The notes under the pieces were generated by a model. The model saw only the letters and a program-made list of their open reading frames with translations. It did no database searches and was not told the origin of the DNA. A program made the position numbers and the translations under genes. 64,000 bases of DNA from Zygnema cylindricum (lineage: Eukaryota > Streptophyta > Zygnematophyceae > Zygnematales > Zygnemataceae): the NCBI GenBank assembly GCA_037447655.1, contig JBBHKE010001674.1:1-64000 (forward strand). Direction: 5' to 3'. Positions 55,328 through 64,000 of this stretch are shown piece by piece; position 1 is the first letter of the stretch, and every line of letters begins with the position of its first letter.

Positions 55328-57238
55328 AAACGAAACAAAATGAACAATCAATTTCTACATCATTTCAAATACATAACAATGAAACTACTTCGTCGTTGAT
55401 TGTCGCTGCTTTAGCTACAACAATTTCTCTTCGCTAAAGAAGTTTTAAGTACCAAATCCTAACATTCCCCCTCTTACTGAGACACTCAAAGCCCCCTCTT
55501 ACTCCATGTCTACTAATTTTTTTTCCATTTCATATACTTCTTTTAATGTTGCTTTAGTTAACATTTCAGTTGGTTGCTCTTATGTAGGCCCAAATGTAAA
55601 TTTAACTTCTTTTTCTGAAACCAAATCTCAAATAAAATGCCACTAAATTTTAATGTGTTTAGTGAGCTTATGAAAAATAGGATTTTTACTAATTGCAATG
55701 GAGGACATGTTATCACTTAATATTTGCATGCATTCTTTTTCAACTTTAACCTCCGAAAGAAATTCCTAAATCCACATATAATTTTTCGCAACATGACACG
55801 TAGCCATATACTCCGCCTCCGTAGATGAAAGTGCCACGGTAGGTTACAAATGAGAATTTTACGCGATCGCTCTTTCGTCAAGTAAAAACACATATCTTGA
55901 CGTATAATTTCCTGTATCATGGTCCCCTCCATAGTCGGCGTCATAATATCCGTAACAATTCAAACTCTCACCTTTCTTATAAACAATTCCAAGACTAAGT
56001 GTTTCAACCAAATACCTCAATATTCTCTTCACTGCCTCCTCATGTATTTTTCTTGGATTGCCGCAATATCGACTAACCACACTCATTGCGGCACTAATAT
56101 CATGCCAAGTACGACACTTCAATACATCAAGCTACCTACCGCCTTTATATACGGAACATCAACCTCGAACTTTTAACAAAATTAATCTAGTTATCACGAG
56201 GATCATGGGGAGTTCTAAGTGGCTTACAATCTAGGAACCCAAATCTTTCTAGTACCTCTTTTGCATACTGTTCTTAGCTTAACTTAATGTCTCCGAATCT
56301 GAATTCTCACAATGTATTGTAATTCTCCTAAGTCTATAATTCTAAAATGCTTCCGATATTCAATCTTTAATTCTTCAAGTAAATCCAAGTTGTGAGAGAT
56401 GGAAATAAAATCATCTATGTATGCACTGAAGATTACCATATCCCAACCTTCTCCTCGATATACACTCCACAATTTGTAGTAAGCCTCCTAAATCCTAAAA
56501 TTAGTAAAACCTTGTGAAGCTTATGGTTCCACGTTTTTGGTGTCTGCTTCAAACCATACAAAGCCTTCCACAACCTCCATACTTTACCATTCTTTCGATG
56601 AACTCCTCTTGAAATTTTCATATACACCTCCTCCTTTAATTCTCCATTTAAGAACGTTGTCACCACATCCAACTGTTCGATATGCATTCCTTTCGCCGTG
56701 CCATCGCAATCATTGCCCGCAAAGAATCGAACTTAACCACAGGAGCAAAAGGTTTTGAATAGTCAATTCTCCATATCTACTGAAAGCCTTTACATAATAG
56801 TCGTGCTTAATACTTAAAAATTTCTTCTGAGGCTCCCGTCTTTGTCTTAAAAACCCACTTTGAGTCTATCGCCTTTTTACCAACAGGTAAATCTACTTAT
56901 TCAAAGCACCCATTTACTTACACATAATTAAACTCCTTTGTAAAAGTCGGTTTCCACTTCTCCTCCCATCGACCCAAGTCTCTAACCTCTTGATATGATC
57001 GAGGATCGGCATGACTATTTTGGGTAATTGCCTTTCATAAGAGAAAGTATTTCGCCTTTCCTTCTCGAAGTTCGGAGATTGTCGTATGGTAAGTAGTTTG
57101 CTTTTTATATGACTGTCCGAGATGACTTCCCTTTCGTTGATCTCTTACTTCTTCGTACCTCCTCTGCAAATTCCTTATCCGACTCACTGCTCTCAATCTT
57201 GTCATCGCCCTCCTTCTTTGAAGGGTGTCTCTTCTTAT
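55328..57238 (-). mobile_element. Truncated copia element N
   Basis: LTR start TGTTAGGATTTGG at 55463, preceded by PPT AAGAGGGGGAA (55474-55464). The LTR continues leftward across F (49345-49484) and perhaps across M. The body holds RT and RNase H only and ends near 57238 in the linker, where Q1 begins. Confidence 0.75.
55475..57238 (-). pseudogene. pol: Element N RT-RNase H
   Basis: Ser/Glu-rich linker (57230-57110), RT with E-Q-L-D-V-V-T-T-F-L-N-G (56680), A-L-Y-G-L-K-Q-T-P-K-T-W-N, F-S-A-Y-I-D-D-F-I-S (Y-I-D-D at about 56420) and L-G-E-L-Q-Y-I. RNase H: A-A-M-S-V-V-S-R-Y and Y-D-A-D-Y-G-G-D-H-D (56122-55859), S-S-T-E-A-E-Y-M-A near 55830. The type resembles K and M rather than F. Several stops and frameshifts. 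Confidence 0.82.
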
Positions 57239-57800
57239 GTCACATGTACTTAAAATGTGACAGGTGGATATATTTTAAAGGACGCGATTACGGTAAGGTT
57301 GATTTGGATGACATGAGATCGTTTCATTGTGTGACTCAGCATCCGATTTTGCTTGATTGCGTGTACTTGTAAAAATTTGAAACAACAATGGTTTGTCTTT
57401 ATGTGTATTACGTATTAGTGTAGGTTTACTAATTGTGACATATTTCAAATTATTCTGCCATAAATATTAATAGAGGTATTGGTATTACCGTACGGCTGCC
57501 TCTGTTCAACAGTAGGAGCCGGAGTGTAGGATTGTGGACTTAGTTTATTTACACATCACATCCATTAACCAAAGACATAAAAATTGCAACTTTGATTGTT
57601 ATGATCACCTGGTTGTTACGGATGTGTCCAGATGCATACCATGATAAACTATATATAGTTTCAGTCTGTTCTAATACTATTTTGTTGTTTGGTATCAGTG
57701 TTTTGGGAAACCCCTTTGATGCCCAGGATTTGATCAATTTGGGGGTTATAGATATAAATTACATACACAGTCCGAGGATTCTGTTCACTTTGGTGTAATT
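57239..57800 (+). repeat. Q-type LTR fragment Q1
   Basis: 57290-57560 aligns with the reverse complement of 58200-58450, including AACAACAATGGTTTGTCTTT and GTACGGCTG, then GGACTTAGTTTATTT. Opposite orientation to Q2. The left end abuts N. Confidence 0.68.
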
Positions 57801-59052
57801 TGTTATCCAGCCTATTTCAGCCATGGATTACTCACGGAAGACACCCACAAACTACCCCAAAACAGTTGTGTTTCAGACAATACATATTACTCCACTGCAA
57901 ACAAAATAACCTCAAACTGCAGAATTATGCATTATACCATAGATAATGTAAACTCCCAAAGTTATAGACAAATCCACCAAGGAATCTAGAAGATATATTC
58001 TTCAGAGTTTCCCAAAAACAGCTGATAGCTTATCAAACTAACCAAGTAGACTTCCCACAGAAATCTACATAATTGACAAAACAAAATGAAAATTTACAAA
58101 CATATATTTTGTAGGTAAAAGAATATCTCTACAAAGTTTCATACAAAAATATCAATCAAGGTGATCACACCATCAAGTCAAAGATGCAGAAAAACAGCCT
58201 TGGCTTTGATAAACTAACTGTGATACTAAAATAAACTAAGTCCTACAAGTTTATACTCAGGTTCACTACTAAATGTACGGAGGCATACCAGCCGTACGTA
58301 ATCTACCATCTACTTAAATTAATGTGAGTATACCCGAATAATTCAAGGTATGTCAGAATAAATAAATCTACACTATTAACTAATACACAAAAAGACAAAC
58401 CACTGTTGTTACAAATATTTACAAGTACACACAATCTCACAAAATCATATGGTGAGTCACTCAACGAAACTCCTCGAATTTCGTCAAGCAATCCGGGACG
58501 TCCAAAATGTACATCTTGTGATTTGACGCGATTTCGTGTCCCCACTCCATGAAAAAATTACGGCTGCCTTTGTCCGCCGTCTGTAACTTTTATTCGGCAA
58601 CCTTGATGTCACGTCATGTAGGCCTAAAGTCCACTTGACGAAACGACGTCAAACCATCCAAATTTGTCCGTACCGCAATTACTTACTTCGCCATAAATAC
58701 TGCCAAATTTAAAGTACACCAATACTGCCAAATTCCAAGTACACCTGTCAAATAAGATTCTTTGTACCGTCGCGTCCTTTTCCATAAATGCCACCGTCGC
58801 GTTATTTTTCGTACGTGCAACGTACCATTTCAACCTCTTCGAATATCTTACGTCGGATCGCTTCACAATCCGCCGTCCATTTCTCCAACGCATTCCATAA
58901 ATTACGTGCGTTGGTTCGCGTCACTCAAATTATTATTTCGTACGTCGAACTCAATTTTACAGCCACATTAAATTCATTTAATAAATTAGCACGAAACGTC
59001 GTGTGCGCACGAAGTGTGTCGTACGTTCGAAACTAACATTTCAAAAACAACA
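57801..59052 (-). repeat. Q-type LTR Q2
   Basis: 1,252 bp on the minus strand: TGTTGTTTTTGAAATG at 59052 to GGATAACA at 57801. ATG at 57824-57822 is 24 nt from the end, so unlike other families it is not 2 modulo 3. Contains CTATAACTTTGGGAG near 57965 as in F. No target duplication is seen. Confidence 0.68.
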
Positions 59053-59095
59053 ATATCTAGATTAGCTTCTTTGGATCTCCGAATTCTATGTGGCA

Positions 59096-59946
59096 ATGGA
59101 GCCCATAGAATTTCAGGTTATGGGCCCACCTTCTAGAGTGCCTATGTTTGATGAAACAGACTTCACTTATTGGTAGTTTACGATGGAGGGATTGCTTTTC
59201 GAAAAGCACTTGTGGATGATTATTTCGGGACAAGTGAGGTGTCCGCCACCTAGCTTTGGTTGAACTCACTACCGATATTCATCTGGGACTTCTCAGAAAA
59301 CCAACCAGATTTCAGATACAACGGAAGGTGAAGGGAAGATCATTTCCATGGAAGGGGGAAACGAGGAGAAGTGTAAATGAAAGGTGAAGGGAAGATCATT
59401 GCCCTGGAATGGGGAAACGGGGAGAAGGAAAAAGGAACACTGATGGTGAGGGGAGCTAGGTTCTCGACTACGGTTCCACTTGTACGGACTATATTTAAAC
59501 CAAAAACTGATGAAAATGATAGGAAAATATGGGAATACAAAAACACTATAGCAAAACTTCTCATACTTAGATACGTGTCTAAGTCTATAGCCATCACTCT
59601 TTTAAATCTAACCAAGCCTTCGGAAATTTGAGAAACACTAACTCAGATTTATAACTGTAAGACTATACAGAGGCAGCAATTAGTAAAACTGGAAATAGAG
59701 GCCTTTGTTTATAAAGACGGTAGCATGATAGAGTTTTTCAATGATATTGCTGCGCTATATGTTGAGCTTGCTAGGGCAGGGCATGTAGAATCTGAGGAGA
59801 GAAAGATTAACACACTAATCATGAAACTCCCAGATGAGTATGAAAACATAATTAATCGTATGCAAGAAATGGATGGCTCCTCAAAGACTTTGGAGAACTA
59901 CCATGGGGATGATTCTTATGAGGGAAAGCACTTTAGATATTTGTAG
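59096..59946 (+). pseudogene. gag: Element E gag N-terminal half
   Basis: Starts M-E-P-I-E-F-Q-V-M-G-P-P-S-R-V-P, with ATG in the LTR. A TAG near 59153 and shifts follow. A 56-bp direct duplication (from 59325 and 59381) lies in the acidic spacer. The gag core 59377-59946 is one frame with a single TGA at 59629-59631 (Trp expected): I-A-K-L-L-I-L, V-Y-K-D-G-S-M-I-E-F-F, L-I-M-K-L-P-D-E-Y-E-N. Continues in another frame at 59873. Confidence 0.86.
59116..59127 (+). promoter_or_regulatory. Element E PBS, half-tRNA type
   Basis: GGTTATGGGCCC, identical to the site of element A. The gag frame from ATG 59096 (20 nt before the LTR end) reads through it. Confidence 0.87.
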
Positions 59947-60910
59947 GGAAAGTGACAGTATGAATGCACTAACAGCTGGTGGTGACTGGCAGAAGCATTA
60001 TGAGAGGAATGACGGTGACAAGGGGAAGCGTGATGAGAGGAGTGATCGTGACTGGCAAAAGCGTGATGAGAGGAAGAAAGACAAAGGCAAACTTTATCAA
60101 AAATTTGGAGGAAAGAGAGGGAGAGGAAAAGAAAGGGGAACTTTGAAAAAAAGGGTTTGCTTCTTTTGTAGAGAACCGGGTCACTATATGGAGGAGTGTC
60201 CTTGTTTGGAAGAACTTAGAAGTTGGAATGTGGGTAAGGAGGAAGAAGAGGAAGAGGAGAAAGAGGATGAAGATATTTTGGAGCTTCTCCACATTGGTAG
60301 TATGGAGAAGAGTGAAAAGCACAAAGAAATTCCAGAAAGGCAACAGTGTGCATTTGGAGGTATAAGAGAAGTAAAGAGAGAGGAGGTACTTCAGGATGTC
60401 AAGGAGTGTAGAGTGTATGATTTAGAAATGAGAAAGTCAAATCTAGGATACATAATTGAAAAAGGGAAAAACAAAAATACTGAGGATTTTTTCATAGATA
60501 TTTCAGAAACAAAAAACTGGTCGGAAAGAGAGACTTCAAAGGATTCCGAGGAAAGGGGAGAAGTAAAACTAGAGGGGGCTTTAAAGGATGGGGGAGAAGA
60601 ATATTTAATGAAATGTTTAGGGGAGGAGAAAAAATCTTTGGGAAACAAAATAGAAAGTGATAGAAGAAAGAATTCCATGGGAGAGAGTGAGAAAAGTTCA
60701 AAAATTCGGGTGAGTATCATGGATAAATGTATGAGTACGGAAGACGAAGATCTTATGAGGAACTTAGTGGGGACACTTGTTGTTTGGGAAAACTTAGGGG
60801 GTAATGGGTTTGACATCACTAATGGGAGTGATGCCATTTATAAAGATGTTCCTGTAAAAGGGTTAGCATCTGGGTGTTTGTTGCGGATTGAGACGGGGTT
60901 GGCTTTTTGA
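59873..60910 (+). CDS. 345-codon ORF: Gag zinc knuckle, novel middle, RNase H stub
   Basis: Longest undamaged frame of the copia elements here. Order: gag core end (M-G-M-I-L), Arg/Asp/Lys-rich repeats (D-W-Q-K-R-D-E-R), CCHC knuckle C-F-F-C-x4-H-x4-C at about codons 97-110, an acidic run, a trace of the integrase C-terminus (C-R-V-Y-D-L-E-M-R, about codon 182), a highly charged ~120-codon segment I do not recognise, then an RNase H trace (I-T-N-G-S-D-A-I-Y, S-G-C-L-L-R-I). Protease, integrase core and RT are absent. It could encode a Gag-like RNA-binding protein in a non-autonomous element, or be a chance survivor. The start codon is internal to gag, so translation from it is uncertain. Confidence 0.65.
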   Translation: MAPQRLWRTTMGMILMRESTLDICRESDSMNALTAGGDWQKHYERNDGDKGKRDERSDRDWQKRDERKKDKGKLYQKFGGKRGRGKERGTLKKRVCFFCREPGHYMEECPCLEELRSWNVGKEEEEEEEKEDEDILELLHIGSMEKSEKHKEIPERQQCAFGGIREVKREEVLQDVKECRVYDLEMRKSNLGYIIEKGKNKNTEDFFIDISETKNWSERETSKDSEERGEVKLEGALKDGGEEYLMKCLGEEKKSLGNKIESDRRKNSMGESEKSSKIRVSIMDKCMSTEDEDLMRNLVGTLVVWENLGGNGFDITNGSDAIYKDVPVKGLASGCLLRIETGLAF

Positions 60911-61161
60911 ACTACACGAGGGAAATCAGAATTTTTGTGGATGGAAAAGAGATGAGATGGATAAAATCTTTGCTCGGATTTATGAAAAGCTTGATGTATG
61001 ATCAACAAGATGGAATGTTTATTTCAGCTCGTCTAAAAGACCTTTTAAAATATGAGGGTATTGTCTTTAAGTTTTATGAAAAGAAAAAGAAAAAGAAAAA
61101 GGAAAAGGGGGAGGGAGTGTTTGTTTATTTGTGTGTGGGAGTCGAAAGGAAAATAGACTAG
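60907..61161 (+). pseudogene. Element E RNase H tail and poly-Lys segment
   Basis: Continues the RNase H trace after a stop: R-E-I-R-I-F-V-D-G-K-E-M-R-W-I-K-S-L-L-G-F, matching B2. The A/G tract 61081-61115 encodes a run of Lys. The PPT AAAATAAGGGGAG follows at 61162-61174. Confidence 0.7.
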
Positions 61162-61174
61162 AAAATAAGGGGAG

Positions 61175-62576
61175 TGTTGATATTTATGTATTCTCTAGGT
61201 CTTTATAAGGAAAAAAGGTAGAGGGAGTTTGACTCTAACTCCCTTCTCTATGCCCCCACACTTGTTGTAGTCACAGAAGGCTAGATAGGGAGTTAGAACC
61301 ATGGCTGCCTAGGCCTTCTACAGAGAGAGGAGTTGAAATTGGTAGATTTACCAAAATAGGATTTGACAGAACCCGGATTCGATCCTGATACTTGACGTCC
61401 GTCAAACCTCCAATATACGATAGCTTTATCCTATAGTCTAAGACTAGTGCTAGATAATACAAGATACGATAAACACATAAACATTACCTAGTAGTATGTT
61501 TCATTTAACAAAACACGAAACGGAATATACATGGAAAAGAATTAGACCGCACGTAATTCGGACCGCACGGAATTAACAAAATGGCATTACATTTCGACGG
61601 TCAAGATGGAATATTCGATCTGAATCGACGGCCATGGTGCAAGCCGGTATTCCAGAATGGGCAACGTGGCGTATTTGGGCACCGCCACCTCGGATGATAG
61701 GTGGCAAGTTTCTGCAAGATTGCGAGATTTCCAGAACGCGAGATGACAAATTCGGATGTGATAAATGTCACAGTATGGTGCTGTCAAACATTAGTCATAT
61801 AGAAAGTACTCCCGCATTTGTACTTTCTTGTACGGTACAGACATGGTTGGTCCGTACTTTAACTTGTTCCATGTTGACGCGGATTTCAACGGTCAACGTG
61901 GAGCAACGACAGTTCAAATTCAACGGTCAACAAAAATTAGGTCGGCGAGTTAAAATGACACGCGGCATCATCCTATAGGATGCCCGGAGAAGAAAAATGA
62001 CAAAACAGCGACGACTTATTCGCCACATGGCAAATCAAGAGTGGTGCCAAATATTTCCGTACATAAAGTACGGCGGCTACCGTACTTTAAATGTACATTA
62101 TATAGTGTGCTGCAATTTTATTGGTTTAGAGGGGTTGTGAGTAAGTTTTAGGACTTATAATATTTTTGGTAGGTAGCCGCCTCTCCCAAGGAGCATCTTG
62201 TATAAAAGGCAAACTTTGGTCAGCCATAATTATCAATTTACTTGACCATTTTCATTGATTTTTTTTTACTGCGGACTCAGGGGAGTCCAGGCTACACAAG
62301 GGTGTAGTCGGTCAGAGTGTTTGCCTGCCAGGGTGGCTGCATTTCTAAGGGAAAGTTGAAGTGGGGGATATTATCCAAAACTCGTATTCTAACTTTGCAT
62401 TCTGTGGTGGAACTGAGCACACAGAAAGTCTTATTTCACAGGGGTGAAGCTGTAATGGGGTTCTGATTCTCAAGGGGTCAATCATTTGGGTTTATATAAA
62501 CTTGGAGTCGGCACTATCTAGATTAGCTTCTTTGGATCTGCGAATTCTGTGTGGCAACGGAGCCCATAGAATTTCA
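61175..62576 (+). repeat. Element E 3' LTR
   Basis: 1,402 bp, TGTTGATATTTATG to AGAATTTCA. Leader hairpins GGACTC-AGGG-GAGTCC (62273-62288), CTACAC-AAGG-GTGTAG (62292-62307) and GCCA-GGG-TGGC (62327-62337). The gag start is ACG at 62557-62559. An antisense tRNA-like box with GGATCGAATCC (minus strand) is near 61375. Confidence 0.88.
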
Positions 62577-62739
62577 CATTCGACACCTCTTTTGCCATCC
62601 CAGGCCAATACAATCTTCTCTGAAACCCACTAAGAGTTTTATCGCGACCTAGATGTCCTAAATGCTCATGTGCTTCCTGTAAAAGCTGTTTTCTTAAGTC
62701 TCCCATTTCATGAATGCATAATCTATCCCATGTTCGCAA
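62577..62739 (-). pseudogene. pol: Gypsy integrase zinc-binding start
   Basis: H-E-H-L-G-H-L-G-R-D-K-T-L and Y-W-P-G-M are the HH half of the gypsy HHCC zinc domain. The CC half and DDE core are cut away by element E at 62576. Confidence 0.83.
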
Positions 62740-62768
62740 TACAGTAAGCCATCTTCTATTCTAAAGTT

Positions 62769-64000
62769 TTAGACATGCCTCTCTTTCAATGGGTCAGAAT
62801 TCTCTCCAAAAATATTCTTGCAAATAACTGGAAAATAAGGATATTTATCATAACCATTTCCAACAGCATCTAAAAACAATTCATCTCGAACCACCACACT
62901 TATATCAAAGCATCTACTTAAAGGATCTGCTATTACATTTGTCTTCCCAAGAATATGCTTGACATTATATTTGAAATATGCCAATTTCTGCATCCACCTA
63001 ACCTGTCTACCAATCATAATCTGTGCATCACTTAATCTGTGTAGATAGGAGAGTGCCTTATTATAACAGTGAACTGTAAATTCTTCATTATGCAAATAAT
63101 AACGCCATTTCACCAATGCGTGAACTATTGTGAGTAATTCTTTTTCTTGTGCTGGATAGTGTTTTTCAACATCATTGAATTTCCTAGACTCAAAAACAAT
63201 AGGATGAAAATGTTTGCCGACTTTTTGACTTATGACTGCACCAAAACCTTTATCAGATGCATCAGTAGTGATCATAATTTCAAATTCCCCAGCAAGATCA
63301 CGATACACCAGTCTATGGGCAGAGGTCAACTTCCCTTTTAGTTCCTCGAAAACTCTCTCTTGGTCGGCTCCCCACAAAAACGTCTCCTTCTCCCGAAGTA
63401 AATCCGTCAATGGTGCGGCGATCATACTGAAGTTCCAGATAAATTTCTTGTAATAAGTGGCCAATCCCAAATATGATCTAACTTCTGTGACATTAGTGGG
63501 TTGCTTCCAATTTTGTATTGGAGTAATTTTGGATGGATCTGTTTTAACATCTCCCCCACTAACTATATATCCCAAAAATAATTGTTCATTATTAATAAAG
63601 TTGGATTTTGACAATTTTCCATATAACTTTCTTTCCCTTAACCTTTCCAACACTTTCCTTAGATGAGTTATATGTTGTTCTTTAGATTCGCTATAAATTA
63701 GAATATCATCTATAAACACTTGAACAAACTCATCTACATAATCTGAAATGGTTTGGTTCATTAATCTTTGATAAGTAGGCGTTGCATTTGTTAAGCCAAA
63801 TGGCATCACTATCCATTCTAAATGACCGATTCTAGTTCTTAAAGCAATTTTATCAACATCCTCAGTTATAATTGGAACCTTATTGACTACGTAGATTAAT
63901 CAAAGAAAATAATTTAGCACCTTTCAAACGATCTATCAAATCAAAAATCAAAGGTAACGGATACTTATCCTTCCCCGTAATCTTGTTCATACTACGGTAT
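62769..64000 (-). pseudogene. pol: Gypsy RT-RNase H (partial)
   Basis: RT N-part near 63990 (K-D-K-Y-P-L-P) with a frameshift near 63890. Then a long open frame 63809-62769: M-P-F-G-L-T-N-A, V-F-I-D-D-I-L-I-Y-S (catalytic F-I-D-D), F-L-G-Y-I-V-S-G, V-R-S-Y-L-G-L-A-T-Y-Y, then RNase H T-T-D-A-S-D-K-G-F-G-A-V, F-E-S-R-K, E-K-E-L-L-T-I-V-H-A-L and the usual V-I-A-D-P-L-S-R end (Ala to Pro). About 346 codons with no stop, so this part is relatively young. A stop or shift precedes integrase. Confidence 0.9.

Larger units (their letters stand above)
59053..62576 (+). mobile_element. Element E, reduced copia element with long ORF
   Basis: Remnant 5' LTR (last 63 bp), half-tRNA PBS, gag, a region lacking most of pol, RNase H stub, PPT and a complete 1,402-bp 3' LTR. 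B2 shares the same 3' body. It lies against gypsy element R at 62577. Confidence 0.85.
62577..64000 (-). mobile_element. Ty3/gypsy element R, partial
   Basis: Minus-strand pol with RT, then RNase H, then integrase, the gypsy order. It enters from beyond 64000 and stops where the E 3' LTR ends. The rest of integrase is not found on the other side of E. Confidence 0.88.

Noticed and set aside
60391-60837. 148-codon minus-strand frame opposite the E ORF
   Set aside because: It is the mirror of the Lys/Glu-rich coding strand, giving Leu/Ser/Phe-rich sequence without motifs.

Overview
This 64-kb window is nuclear DNA from a repeat-rich eukaryote. It consists almost entirely of LTR retrotransposons, mostly Ty1/copia, with one Ty3/gypsy copy entering at the right edge and a gypsy scrap near 17 kb. 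I found no convincing host gene, no rRNA gene, no complete tRNA gene and no CRISPR. The sequence is AT-rich, yet CG dinucleotides are common and CGTACG-like words recur in the LTRs. Plant-type tRNA-iMet primer sites (TGGTATCAAAGC) occur in two elements. A land plant or alga fits, but the window does not settle the lineage.

Layout. 1-3351: unrecognised DNA plus a large inverted-repeat (foldback) structure. 3352-11509: copia element A (+), with a solo LTR S (target duplication AGGCG) in its 5' LTR and a TIR element in its 3' LTR. 11510-24750: a graveyard of minus-strand LTRs (C1-C4, H, B2) and truncated bodies (D1, D2). 25739-41977: copia element K (-, target duplication TTTCC/TTCCC), split by element L (27426-31710, integrase deleted) and by composite element G (33324-39281, +, target duplication TTAGG). 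43493-49344: copia element M (-). 49485-55322: copia element F (+, target duplication ACGTG), the best preserved. M and F appear to lie inside the 3' LTR of an older element N, whose body is 55464-57238. 57239-59052: two opposed Q LTRs. 59053-62576: element E (+), which carries a long open reading frame but no complete pol. 62577-64000: Ty3/gypsy element R (-).

The most interesting point is how the A/B/C/E/F/G copia group is built. (1) Its primer site, GGTTATGGGCCC, is complementary to the anticodon loop region of initiator tRNA, the half-tRNA priming known from Drosophila copia and yeast Ty5. (2) The gag start codon lies upstream of that site inside the LTR. The distance from ATG to LTR end is 20, 56 or 59 nt in ten LTR copies, always 2 modulo 3. 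The reading frame therefore always crosses the LTR/PBS boundary as Q-V-M-G. (3) Just upstream, the LTR carries a row of short hairpins, several with AGGG or AAGG loops. Stem sequences differ between families with compensating changes. Together these look like a conserved 5' leader that combines RNA structure, translation start and reverse-transcription priming.

Nearly all coding regions carry stops or frameshifts and are described as pseudogenes. Two PBS strategies (half-tRNA and tRNA 3' end) are nested in the same locus.
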